This document shows positions 11,129 to 19,617 of a DNA stretch of 64,000 bases, one piece after another. The position numbers were made by a program, and so were the translations under genes. Under the pieces are notes generated by a model. That model was not told the DNA's origin and searched no databases. It was given only the letters and a program-made list of their open reading frames with translations. Origin of the DNA: Melioribacteraceae bacterium (GTDB lineage Bacteria > Bacteroidota > Ignavibacteria > Ignavibacteriales > Melioribacteraceae); the NCBI GenBank assembly GCA_021739765.1, contig JAIPBD010000017.1, positions 1 through 64,000 of the forward strand. Reading direction: 5' to 3'. Within the stretch, counting starts at the first letter, position 1. Each line of letters opens with the position of its first letter.

Positions 11129-11381
11129 ATTTTTGGGTGTGATTGAACTTCACAATTCGTTATATTTTTTAATACTTATTGTCAATTTTTATTAATATTC
11201 TATTCGATAGAACAAGATTCCAACCAATGGTGGCTTTTTTTATATTTGAGAATAATTTTGAAATGTTAATCATTATTTTAGTTGAGATTAGAAAATATTT
11301 ATAATTTCAAATGTAATCGGAATCGTGAAAATTATTAATCAAATCACAAAAATTATCAGAACCAAAGAATATAGGAAGCTT

Positions 11382-13040
11382 ATGTCCAAAACAATAAAGC
11401 TGCTTCTAACAATTACCGTAATATTAATTTCAGCCAATTGTACTCAATCCCAAAAACAAAATGCTGAAACCTTCATACGAATAAATCAGGTTGGATTTTT
11501 ACCGAGCGACGTAAAATCGGCCGTGGTTTTATCCGGCTCAAAAATTGACCAAAAACCATATCAAATTGTCGATAGAAAAGGCTCGGTTATACTTAACGGT
11601 ATATTACCAAATTCGTCCGGAGCTTATGGTGAATTCCCATTTTCATACAGAGTATATTTTTCGAAACTAAGAAAATTTGGTACTTACAAAATGAAAATCG
11701 GAAACAGCTCCTCATACGATTTCCAGATTGGTTCTAAAATTTATAATCCGGTTGTTGATTCACTTTTACAATTTTTTAAGGTTCAAAGATCGGGATATAC
11801 AAATCCAAGATTGCACAAAGTATCTCATATAGCGGATGCAACCAGTATCCTTGATGCTGGAAAAGTAATTAATGAAACACATGATGTTACCGGCGGTTGG
11901 TACGATGCGGGTGATTACATAAAATTTGTTAACACAACGGCTTATGCAACTTACACACTGCTGTTTGCTTATGATTTTGCACCTCACAAATTTAGTTTTG
12001 ATCACGATAAAGACGGTGTTCCCGATATTCTCGAAGAAGCCAAAATTGGTTTAGATTGGTTGTTACGCGCGCAATATAAAGGCAAGAAATTAATTGTACA
12101 AGTTCAAGATTTAAGAGATCATGATGTTGGTTGGAGATTGCCTGAAGATGATCCACTGGCGTTTGATCGCCCGGCATTTGTCGGAATCGGTAAAAATTTG
12201 ATTGGTGTTTATGTTGCCGCAATGTCATTAGGTTCGAAAATCTGGCGTGAGAAGATTAATTACCCCGAATACGCGGATCAGTGTTTAACCGCGGCAGAAA
12301 ATTATTATGCTCTCAAAGATAGCGCGCCTGATGTTGACAGCACCGGAACTCATTATATTGACAAACTTTTTGCGGGTAAAATGGCACTCGGCGCAATCGA
12401 GTTGTTCCTCGCAACCGGAAGAAAAGATGCCTTAGCCGACGCCAAAATGTATGGTGACAAGGATGGTTCGGAGGTTTGGTGGAGTTGGGGGAATATTGCA
12501 GCTTATGCGCATTACAGGTTAGCAAAAATAGAACCACGTTTCGGAGATTATCTGAAGGTTAACCTTTCCTCATTTAATAAGAATAAAGAAAAGATGTTGT
12601 TTAATGAAGGTGCCGCATACACTTGGGGTACAAATAATACTTTACTCGGTGTTAGCCTTCAAAATATACTTTACAGGGACTTAACCAATTCAAATGAATA
12701 TGACACTGTCTCTGTTTATCAACGAGACTACATACTGGGCAGAAATGCGTGGGGTGTGAGTTTTATCGCGAAAATCGGAACTGAATATTCGCGTAACTTT
12801 CATCATCAAATTGCGTATTTGCAGAATGGATATTTGCCCGGTGGCTTTGCCGCGGGTCCAATTAGTAAAGAATTTTTAGATGGTTACAATATTCCGTTCG
12901 ATAAACCGGATAGGTTCTCGAAATTTCAAACTAAAGACGCTGTTTATCGTGATGATAGAATGGATTATGTAACCAATGAACCGACAATTACAGCAAATGC
13001 CACAGCTGTGTTTGTAATGGGTTATTATTCCAATCGGTGA
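11382..13040 (+). CDS. Glycoside hydrolase family 9 (endoglucanase-type) with N-terminal Ig-like domain
   Basis: GH9 enzymes invert beta-1,4-glucosidic bonds in cellulose-like glucans. The protein has an N-terminal Ig-like domain of the CelD_N type (opening IRINQVGFLP) and then an (alpha/alpha)6 catalytic domain. VTGGWYDAGDYIKF carries the Asp pair around the general base. The His region (YILGRNAWG, then FHHQIAYLQNG) and the C-terminal acid region (YVTNEPTITANATAVF) fit the general-acid Glu. I prefer ATG 11382, which gives 552 aa and begins just before a signal sequence with AGGAAG 3 nt upstream. A GTG at 11325 would add 19 residues ahead of it. A Cys after LISAN could be a lipidation site, but the lipobox is poor. 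Export to the periplasm or cell surface is likely. The gene fits the neighbouring surface proteins. Confidence 0.88.
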   Translation: MSKTIKLLLTITVILISANCTQSQKQNAETFIRINQVGFLPSDVKSAVVLSGSKIDQKPYQIVDRKGSVILNGILPNSSGAYGEFPFSYRVYFSKLRKFGTYKMKIGNSSSYDFQIGSKIYNPVVDSLLQFFKVQRSGYTNPRLHKVSHIADATSILDAGKVINETHDVTGGWYDAGDYIKFVNTTAYATYTLLFAYDFAPHKFSFDHDKDGVPDILEEAKIGLDWLLRAQYKGKKLIVQVQDLRDHDVGWRLPEDDPLAFDRPAFVGIGKNLIGVYVAAMSLGSKIWREKINYPEYADQCLTAAENYYALKDSAPDVDSTGTHYIDKLFAGKMALGAIELFLATGRKDALADAKMYGDKDGSEVWWSWGNIAAYAHYRLAKIEPRFGDYLKVNLSSFNKNKEKMLFNEGAAYTWGTNNTLLGVSLQNILYRDLTNSNEYDTVSVYQRDYILGRNAWGVSFIAKIGTEYSRNFHHQIAYLQNGYLPGGFAAGPISKEFLDGYNIPFDKPDRFSKFQTKDAVYRDDRMDYVTNEPTITANATAVFVMGYYSNR

Positions 13041-13081
13041 TAATTAAATAACTTAAGAAAATTAGTTAAAGAAAATAATTA

Positions 13082-13113
13082 GTATCATTATGAGATAATT
13101 CTCATAATGATAC
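13082..13113. repeat. Perfect 14-bp inverted repeat, 4-nt loop
   Basis: GTATCATTATGAGA (13082-13095) is the exact reverse complement of TCTCATAATGATAC (13100-13113), with TAAT between. No T run follows on the + strand, so it is not a typical terminator for the GH9 gene. It lies 95 nt upstream of the next start codon and could be an operator or an mRNA-stabilising hairpin. Confidence 0.7.
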
Positions 13114-13208
13114 GCAATCTAAATTTGAGCTATTGATTTATATCACATAGAACCATTAATTTTAGGCACGTATTTTGATTCTATGTATAGCTTATAATAG
13201 GGAAAAGT

Positions 13209-14591
13209 ATGACTAGTTCAATAAATTTGGTGAAAACGGGTTTTAACCTACTTGATAATAATTGGGGTGGTGTTTACCAGGGCGGAAGTTATGTTGTTAT
13301 CGGGCCTCATAAATCCGGTAGAACTTTGCTTGGTTTGCAGTACGCCATCCAATCAGCAAAATCACAAGAAACTTGTCTGTATTTTACAAATATGCGACCG
13401 AAGGATCTGATGATTCAAGCAGCGAGCTTGAACTTTGATATTCAATCCTACATGAATAAAAACCTGCTTGTAGTTGTTAGAGTTGCCCCTCCTTCAGATA
13501 TTTCCGATATAAATAATCACGATGAATTTTTAATCGAATATATGAATGATATCGTGACCGTGGTTAGTCAGTACAGTCCCAACAGAATAATCTTTGATGA
13601 GCTTACACCATACATCGGTTTTCGAAATTTGGATCTTCTCCGGGATGTCTTTTTGCATACTTTAGAAACTATAGAAGATAGAGATATTACGAGTATGTTT
13701 GTTTTGGGAGAACCGGCAACGGAAAAAGCTGCGGCACTTATAGAAACAATTGCCGGAGTTGTTACAGGAAGAATTTACCTCAGAAAGGCGAAGAACAGAC
13801 CGGTAACAGATAATGTTGTTGGAACCGCAACGATAATTCCAAATATCGGCCATACGCAAGGGAAATTCACAAAGGATTATGAGATTAAACCGTATATCGG
13901 AGTAACGGCAGTTGGTGAGAAGGACGATAACGCGCCTGCAACGGATAAAAAAGAAGAAATTGAGAGAATTAAAGAAGAGCTTGAAAAAGAAGAGAAAAAA
14001 TTAGACGAGACCAAAAGCGATCTGAAAAAAATTAATGTAGAACCAAAAAAAGACAAGCCAATTTCGGTTCAGCCAACAGCTAAATCTGTCGAAAAAGCTC
14101 CGCCAAAACATACAGCCCCAACTACGAGTACGGGATTTAAGTTTTCTAATATCTATAGTTTTAATGATTTTCAGCTGATTTTGAATAATCAAATAGCTTT
14201 GTTCAAAAGTACCGGACAGGTATTTAATTTATTGATATTTAAGATTGATCCGGCGGCATTGGTAAATGGATATTTAACTCTTAGTCAGTTTCAACAAACT
14301 ATTAAGGCTTCTGTTGATAACAAAGACAAAATATGCTTGGTTGACAATAAAATTATTGTATTGGTTGTAAAAAGTACCGAAGAAAGAGTTCAAAACATTT
14401 TTGACAAAATTAAACCCAATCTTCCCAGCAAAGACGAAGATTATATCAAAAAAGTGATTGAATACATTTCGGTTTTCAACTATGAAATTGAAGAATCCAT
14501 CAGTAACGCTGATAAATTAACCGAATATGTAATTGCCCCTGAAAGGGAAGCTGAAAATGCATACATATCATATTCTGAGTTAGAAAAATAA
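13209..14591 (+). CDS. RecA/KaiC-like ATPase with coiled coil and possible degenerate GGDEF-like domain
   Basis: Residues 1-235 look like a RecA/KaiC-superfamily ATPase (TGFNLLDNNWGGVYQGG opening). The Walker A-like loop is G32-P-H-K-S-G-R-T39, where Arg replaces the usual Lys; the Walker B strand is IIFDE with D130. A charged coiled coil rich in Glu and Lys spans about 240-285, followed by a Pro/Lys linker. The last ~150 residues (from FKFSNIYSF) follow the strand pattern of a GGDEF domain: FNLLIFKID, then CLVDNKIIVLVV where GGDEF would sit, then SNADKLTEYV. That part is inference, and the signature itself is absent. Its stop overlaps the next start by one base, so the two genes are translationally coupled. 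I infer a regulatory or assembly ATPase for the export locus. Confidence 0.7.
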   Translation: MTSSINLVKTGFNLLDNNWGGVYQGGSYVVIGPHKSGRTLLGLQYAIQSAKSQETCLYFTNMRPKDLMIQAASLNFDIQSYMNKNLLVVVRVAPPSDISDINNHDEFLIEYMNDIVTVVSQYSPNRIIFDELTPYIGFRNLDLLRDVFLHTLETIEDRDITSMFVLGEPATEKAAALIETIAGVVTGRIYLRKAKNRPVTDNVVGTATIIPNIGHTQGKFTKDYEIKPYIGVTAVGEKDDNAPATDKKEEIERIKEELEKEEKKLDETKSDLKKINVEPKKDKPISVQPTAKSVEKAPPKHTAPTTSTGFKFSNIYSFNDFQLILNNQIALFKSTGQVFNLLIFKIDPAALVNGYLTLSQFQQTIKASVDNKDKICLVDNKIIVLVVKSTEERVQNIFDKIKPNLPSKDEDYIKKVIEYISVFNYEIEESISNADKLTEYVIAPEREAENAYISYSELEK

Positions 14592-17446
14592 TGAGAGTTT
14601 TTTTTTACATATTAATTTTAGCTTTTTTTACCACTGTTATTAATGCCCAACCGAAGCAAGCTCAAACATTAAAAAGGCAAGCTGTTGAATATTTGAATGC
14701 TGAAAGATACGGCGAGGCGATAGAATTATTTAATAAATTTATAATTTCTGATCCGCAAAATCCGGAAGGCTACAATCTAAGAGCGATCTGTTATGAAAAC
14801 AGAAAACAATATGCATGGGCTCGGGTTGATTATAGAAGGGCCTACAAACTTGATCGCACTAATCCGGAATATCAAAAAAACCTCGCTCGATTAAAAACTA
14901 TCTGGTACCCGCAACTTTACGAAAAAATTGACGGTCACCGGCGTGAAATCGAAATTACTCCTGACGATCCTTTCAATTACCTTGAAATTGCAAATTCATA
15001 CAGATGGTTGGAAGAATGGGAAGATTCCGAGCTTTGGTATGATCGATATCTTGCGATGGATGAAGATGCTTCTCCTGATGAAATTATTCGTTATACAAAT
15101 GTTCTTGCCGAATTAAAACACGTTACAAAAGGGGAAAGAGTCCTTCGGAAATATACGGTCAAACATCCCGATGATTGGAGGATATGGAGCAGACATGGAT
15201 ATTTTCTGCTCTGGCTTGGTCGAAATAAAGATGCGGAGCAATCATTTTTACAGGCGTTAGCAATAAAACCATTTTTTAAAGAATCCGAAGAGGGTTTGGA
15301 TTTAGCGAGAAGAACATTCCTTACAGAATATACTCCGGGTCGTGAATATCCGATAGATAAGTATTTTAGAATTCTTAGAAATGACCCTAATAACGACGCG
15401 GTACGATTTCAACTGATCGATGCCTTGATGGAGGTTCAGCGGTACGATGAAGCTTTAGATCAGATTGAATATCTGAGACCAAATTATGAAGGCACCGAGC
15501 CATTTGATTCTATCGAATCGCAATTGGTGGGAATTCGTCAGAAAACCTATGAGGAACGAATTGCAGAATTATTAACCCGTGTGGAAAATCAACCAACGGA
15601 TAGAATTGCTGTTCGAGATGCTGCCGAATATTATTCAAAACTTCAAGAATACGATAAAGCTATGGAGCTTATAAATAATTATTTATCGGTTATTCCTGAA
15701 GATGCCGAACTGCATTTCTTGCTCTCTAGAATATATTCTTACGATCAAAATTTTACCGACGCGTATATTCATGCGGATCAGGCTGCGTTGTATGAGCCGA
15801 ATAATTCCGAGTATAACTTATTTTCAGGTCAACTCGGAGTTTGGTTGGATACAGATCTTGATTTGGCTGAAGAAAGACTTATGAAGGTTTACGAAGTTCA
15901 ACCTGAGAATCTTTACGCGCTGATAACACTGGGTACTCTTAATTTTCAAAAGCAAGATTACGACCAAGCTGAATTCTATATCTCCCGCGCTGAGGAGCTA
16001 AGTGCCGAAAATCCTGATGTAGTTGAATTAGTACAAATGATTGAATTACAGAAGCTGAGAAATGAAGAAGCTCGGTTGATCAACAACTTGGATTATGGCA
16101 GGCAATTAGCAATGGATAAGGAGTGTGGGGAAGCGGTTCCTTATTATGAAGAATTCCTTGGAGCATTTCCTGACAACATGCAGGTGAGGAAAGAGTTGGC
16201 GGATGTTTATCTCTGCATGGGAGAGTTTGATTCCGCAATTGAAATTTATGATGAAGTATTGTCGAATGAATACACTTACGATATTGATAAGATGCGAGGT
16301 AAAATAGTTTTCTGGAGCGGTGATTCCACACGAGCTCTCGAAGAGTTTACGAGATTGGTGGATGAGAATCCAGCTGATATGGAAGCAAAATTATTCCTCG
16401 GAGATTCATACCTGGAGAATAGTGAATTTGAACAAGCAAGAAACGTTTATACAAGTCTTGCTGATTCAGCTCCGGCTTCCTTTATGATTGAGCAGCGCCT
16501 AAGTTGGCTGCCTCCGGAACCTGTCGATCCGGGAAGTTTTGAAAGTTGGATTACTAACCTCAGCTATTCGATGTTTTCTTACGCGAATGTTTATCCTGTT
16601 GCTTATTTCTTTAACGATAATCTGAATTTCAACTATTATTATCTCGGAACCGGTTTAGAATTCGGATTACTCGATTTTGTATCGGGCGGAATGAAATGGT
16701 ATACAGGACAAGTTAGCGGGGTAGGAGGTTCCTTTGGTTATACTCAATTTATGGGTCAATTACTCTCCCGAATTACTGAAGATATTAGCTTGAATGTCGG
16801 ATATGGATTGATGAACGCCACAAATTATTTTAGACATCCGGTATGGGAAGCCTCGGCGATCTATAGACCAAATGATAAACCTTACAAAGCAAGCGCAAGT
16901 TATGTTTATAACGATGCGGCTGCTATTTTGTACAGCCCTTATCTCGTTTTAAACAGATTAGATGCGCATAATTTTAGATTGGAAGGCGATTATTTATTTC
17001 GAACCGGTCTTAAATTATTTAGTTATTATCAATTAGTTGTAACCGAAGAATCCGGTCGAATTCCTGCGAATGTCGGAAATATTTTCCAGGGCAGAATTGG
17101 GAAACATTTTCTGAAAGATTTGATGGTTGGGTACGAATATCATTTTATTGATTATCAGTACACATTTAACACACTTTATTATTCCCCGCAAGGTTTTGAG
17201 TCGCATAGTATATGGGCAGACTGGTTTGTGATCGACGAAAAGGACCTCGATATAACTACCGGAGGAAAATTAGGGTATGTTCCCTCAAGCGATTTTCTTG
17301 TTCGAGAGGCATATATAAAAGGAGAATATAGAGTGATTGAAACTTTATTCTTAACCGGACAAGCTTTTATCGGAAGCAGTTTTAGGGAGAGTTCAAGTTA
17401 TGATTCCGGCTCAATAACTGTCGGAGCATCATGGAAAATTTATTGA
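14591..17446 (+). CDS. TPR protein with C-terminal outer-membrane beta-barrel (PgaA/YaiO-like layout)
   Basis: The protein has 951 residues and an N-terminal signal peptide (MRVFFYILILAFF to about 20). Next comes a long TPR superhelix, residues ~25-640, with repeated A..Y...A and P.N motifs. The last ~305 residues, from about 645, alternate hydrophobic and aromatic residues, have Gly/Tyr-rich strands, and end in KIY, an aromatic terminal residue as in outer-membrane barrels. Periplasmic TPR plus barrel is the architecture of the poly-GlcNAc exporter PgaA and of PelB/AlgK-AlgE pairs. With the glycosyltransferase just downstream, a polysaccharide export role is a reasonable inference. Its ATG overlaps the previous stop. 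About 145 nt separate it from the glycosyltransferase. Confidence 0.78.
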   Translation: MRVFFYILILAFFTTVINAQPKQAQTLKRQAVEYLNAERYGEAIELFNKFIISDPQNPEGYNLRAICYENRKQYAWARVDYRRAYKLDRTNPEYQKNLARLKTIWYPQLYEKIDGHRREIEITPDDPFNYLEIANSYRWLEEWEDSELWYDRYLAMDEDASPDEIIRYTNVLAELKHVTKGERVLRKYTVKHPDDWRIWSRHGYFLLWLGRNKDAEQSFLQALAIKPFFKESEEGLDLARRTFLTEYTPGREYPIDKYFRILRNDPNNDAVRFQLIDALMEVQRYDEALDQIEYLRPNYEGTEPFDSIESQLVGIRQKTYEERIAELLTRVENQPTDRIAVRDAAEYYSKLQEYDKAMELINNYLSVIPEDAELHFLLSRIYSYDQNFTDAYIHADQAALYEPNNSEYNLFSGQLGVWLDTDLDLAEERLMKVYEVQPENLYALITLGTLNFQKQDYDQAEFYISRAEELSAENPDVVELVQMIELQKLRNEEARLINNLDYGRQLAMDKECGEAVPYYEEFLGAFPDNMQVRKELADVYLCMGEFDSAIEIYDEVLSNEYTYDIDKMRGKIVFWSGDSTRALEEFTRLVDENPADMEAKLFLGDSYLENSEFEQARNVYTSLADSAPASFMIEQRLSWLPPEPVDPGSFESWITNLSYSMFSYANVYPVAYFFNDNLNFNYYYLGTGLEFGLLDFVSGGMKWYTGQVSGVGGSFGYTQFMGQLLSRITEDISLNVGYGLMNATNYFRHPVWEASAIYRPNDKPYKASASYVYNDAAAILYSPYLVLNRLDAHNFRLEGDYLFRTGLKLFSYYQLVVTEESGRIPANVGNIFQGRIGKHFLKDLMVGYEYHFIDYQYTFNTLYYSPQGFESHSIWADWFVIDEKDLDITTGGKLGYVPSSDFLVREAYIKGEYRVIETLFLTGQAFIGSSFRESSSYDSGSITVGASWKIY

Positions 17447-17591
17447 TAACTCGGTTTAGTTCGATAATTACTTTAATGATTTGTGCTAACTCTTTGTATT
17501 GCAATAAGTTAAAAAATAGATTAAATTTTAGACGAAAATTAGTACTTTGATGTATTTTAATAAATTTTATAAAATAATTGCCTGATAAATT

Positions 17592-18230
17592 ATGTCCGGA
17601 CCCGGAGAAGTATCACTAAATAAAAAAGCACCGCCATCTGATAAATACGATGCACACCAAATTATGCTTGATAATCGTGAGATTGCACCTCCTCCGAGAG
17701 ATGAGCAAGCTGAAAAAAAACGAATGATGATTTGGTCGGGAATTCTATCTATTGTGATGTTCGCGATAATTATGATTACGTTACCTTTCACAGTATTAAG
17801 CTTCGGTGGATTGGTCGTGTATGCGTCAACCGTAGCTTTAATCCTATTTCTATTCAACTTATTATTCCGCTATTTCGCAATTCTGTTATTGGCATATTTT
17901 TACATTACGAAATACACTGTGCTGGAGCGGGAAGGATATTTTCCATTTATTTCAATCGTAATGCCCGTTTTTAATGAAGGTCCTATTTTAAAAGAAAATT
18001 TAAAATCACTATTGAACTTGGATTATCCCAATTATGAAATATTAGTAATTAATGATGGTTCTAAGGATGAAACCCTGGATGTTGCGCTTGAAATGGTTGG
18101 TTACCATAAAGGGATAAGTTCAATGGTCAAAATCTCGATCTTGAATAAACCCAATGGTGGTAAATCAAAAGCACTAAATGCGGGTTGCCAGTATTCAGAA
18201 GCCGATATTGTTCTAAATGTTGATGGGTGA
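17592..18230 (+). CDS. Family-2 glycosyltransferase, N-terminal part (frameshifted)
   Basis: This is the N-terminal 212 residues of a membrane-bound processive GT2 related to PgaC, BcsA and hyaluronan synthase. After a hydrophilic N-terminus come two membrane segments (~45-100). The GT-A domain opens with ISIVMPVFNEGP, followed by VINDGSKDE and the acceptor-loop phrase NKPNGGKSKALNAG. The reading frame stops right after VLNVDG, exactly at the DGD metal-binding motif. Removing one G from GGG (18225-18227) restores VDGDSQLSSDSL and joins it to the next ORF, giving a 479-residue protein of ordinary family length. The gene is broken here or carries a sequencing indel. It starts a tightly packed run of genes. 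Confidence 0.85.
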   Translation: MSGPGEVSLNKKAPPSDKYDAHQIMLDNREIAPPPRDEQAEKKRMMIWSGILSIVMFAIIMITLPFTVLSFGGLVVYASTVALILFLFNLLFRYFAILLLAYFYITKYTVLEREGYFPFISIVMPVFNEGPILKENLKSLLNLDYPNYEILVINDGSKDETLDVALEMVGYHKGISSMVKISILNKPNGGKSKALNAGCQYSEADIVLNVDG

Positions 18231-19032
18231 TTCTCAGCTTTCTTCTGATTCCTTAAGAATGGGTGTAAGGCATTTTATTGATCCGGCGGTTGGTGCGGTT
18301 GCCGGAAATGTTAAAATTATGAACAGGAAAAAGTGGTTAACAGATCTTCAAGCTTTAGAATACATTGAAGGATTAAACTTGGCGCGGGCTGCTCAGGCCA
18401 TTGCTAAAATGGTAAATATTATTCCCGGACCAATTGGATTTTTCCGAAAAGCCGCATTGCATGATGGCGGTTATTATTCAAGTGATACTTATGCTGAAGA
18501 TGCGGACATGACTTTGAAAATTCTTGCTACAGGCTGGAAAATAGATTATGAACCAAATGCAATTTCCTATACGGAAGCTCCGGAAAAATTACACCAACTT
18601 CTTAAGCAAAGATATCGTTGGACAAGAGGTATTATTCAAGCGATCAGAAAACACAAAACCTATATTTTTAATCCTACAATTAATTTTAATAACACTATTG
18701 TTTTATGGATGATGGTTTTCGAATCTTTGTTCTGGCCCGCGATGAATATATTTGGTAATGTATTTTTTATTGTAGTCGGATTGATATACGGAATGTCGAG
18801 TTTGATTGCGTTATGGTGGATCAGTATTGCAATACTTGATATTATGGCTGCAATTTATTGTATTGCGGCTGAAAAAGAAGAAGTTAGACTGATTCCATAT
18901 TCTATTGTCTATCGCGTTATGTTTATTATAATTATTGATATTACAAAAGCAGCTGCGACAGTAGAAGAGTTTTTAGGAATTGAAATGAACTGGGGCAAAC
19001 TTGAAAGAGTTGGTTTACCAGGTGCTAAATAA
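18217..19032 (+). CDS. Family-2 glycosyltransferase, C-terminal part (frameshifted)
   Basis: This is the remainder of the processive GT2. True homologous coding starts at about 18226; the ATG at 18217 is only the frame's first start codon and overlaps the upstream fragment. It carries the second Asp region (DSQLSSDSL), the TYAEDADMTLKI acid motif, and the QRYRW motif (the QxxRW signature of processive synthases), followed by four or so membrane segments. QxxRW and the membrane segments indicate synthesis and translocation of a beta-linked polysaccharide across the inner membrane. No PilZ domain is visible, so any c-di-GMP control would have to come from a partner. The next gene follows after 27 nt. 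Confidence 0.85.
   Translation: MLMGDSQLSSDSLRMGVRHFIDPAVGAVAGNVKIMNRKKWLTDLQALEYIEGLNLARAAQAIAKMVNIIPGPIGFFRKAALHDGGYYSSDTYAEDADMTLKILATGWKIDYEPNAISYTEAPEKLHQLLKQRYRWTRGIIQAIRKHKTYIFNPTINFNNTIVLWMMVFESLFWPAMNIFGNVFFIVVGLIYGMSSLIALWWISIAILDIMAAIYCIAAEKEEVRLIPYSIVYRVMFIIIIDITKAAATVEEFLGIEMNWGKLERVGLPGAK
18225..18230 (+). other. Frameshift site in the glycosyltransferase
   Basis: The bases read GGG TGA in the upstream frame. Skipping one G gives GGT GAT, which encodes the expected Gly-Asp of the DGD motif and continues in the downstream frame. Only one nucleotide separates the broken and intact states. Confidence 0.85.
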
Positions 19033-19059
19033 AAATTACTTAATACAAAGAGGATAATC

Positions 19060-19617
19060 ATGGAATTAATTCCGATCCTATCATTGATAATTTTGGTTGC
19101 GACCATATCAACATTTGTACTTGCCGTTGGGGCATATATATTGTTTAAGGTTAGGGAAAGAAGAGGACAACGTGCAAAAGCTGCCGCACCTCCGGCTTCC
19201 ATTCCCGCTGAACTTATTGCACCCACTCCATTGATGGGCGACATGGGCAAAAGTAGAACATTTGAGGAGAGTGCTCAGATCACAAGACCAACCGGCGGTG
19301 GAGCTCGTCCAACATTTTTTACCGCCACAAAGGATAATGATCCGACTCGGCCTCAGATGAAACCGACATTTACCAGTTTGGCACCGACAAAATTGACCGG
19401 TAGTCAATTTACTCGTCCCGAGGCTCCGACAAGAGCAAGAGCCACTGCGGCTCCAACAAGAGTCACTTCCTTGAAGACAAGTGCCAAAACTTCTGAAACT
19501 GAACAATATGACAAGAAGAAAAAATTTATGCGTTATACCGCTGAAGGATATGTAGATCCTTCGCGAGATAAAGGCGGTGAATCAAACAAACAAGAGGAAA
19601 CACTTAGGTGGAGATGA
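19060..19617 (+). CDS. Single-pass membrane protein with Pro/Thr/Ala-rich tail, unknown function
   Basis: The protein has 185 residues and a good Shine-Dalgarno (GAGGAT) upstream. One transmembrane helix (about 5-30) is followed by a basic stop-transfer stretch (KVRERRGQR). The rest is a long low-complexity region rich in Pro, Thr, Ala and Arg with repeated PTR/PTFT-like phrases. I do not recognise a family. The polarity suggests a short outside N-terminus and a cytoplasmic disordered tail. Its end overlaps the next gene by 10 nt, so it is translationally coupled to the deacetylase-like gene and probably works with the glycosyltransferase at the inner membrane, perhaps as an adaptor or regulator. 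Confidence 0.75.
   Translation: MELIPILSLIILVATISTFVLAVGAYILFKVRERRGQRAKAAAPPASIPAELIAPTPLMGDMGKSRTFEESAQITRPTGGGARPTFFTATKDNDPTRPQMKPTFTSLAPTKLTGSQFTRPEAPTRARATAAPTRVTSLKTSAKTSETEQYDKKKKFMRYTAEGYVDPSRDKGGESNKQEETLRWR

Noticed and set aside
11325-11381. GTG start for the GH9 gene
   Set aside because: It places a charged stretch before the signal sequence; the ATG at 11382 gives a normal signal peptide and has AGGAAG upstream.
18217-18230. Programmed +1 frameshift (as in RF2) to make full-length glycosyltransferase
   Set aside because: The site is GGG TGA without the CTT TGA C slip sequence or a matched upstream Shine-Dalgarno; a single-base indel explains it more simply.
19108-19506. Minus-strand Cys/Ser-rich ORF
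   Set aside because: It is a shadow created by the low-complexity Pro/Thr/Arg-rich codons of the membrane protein on the + strand.
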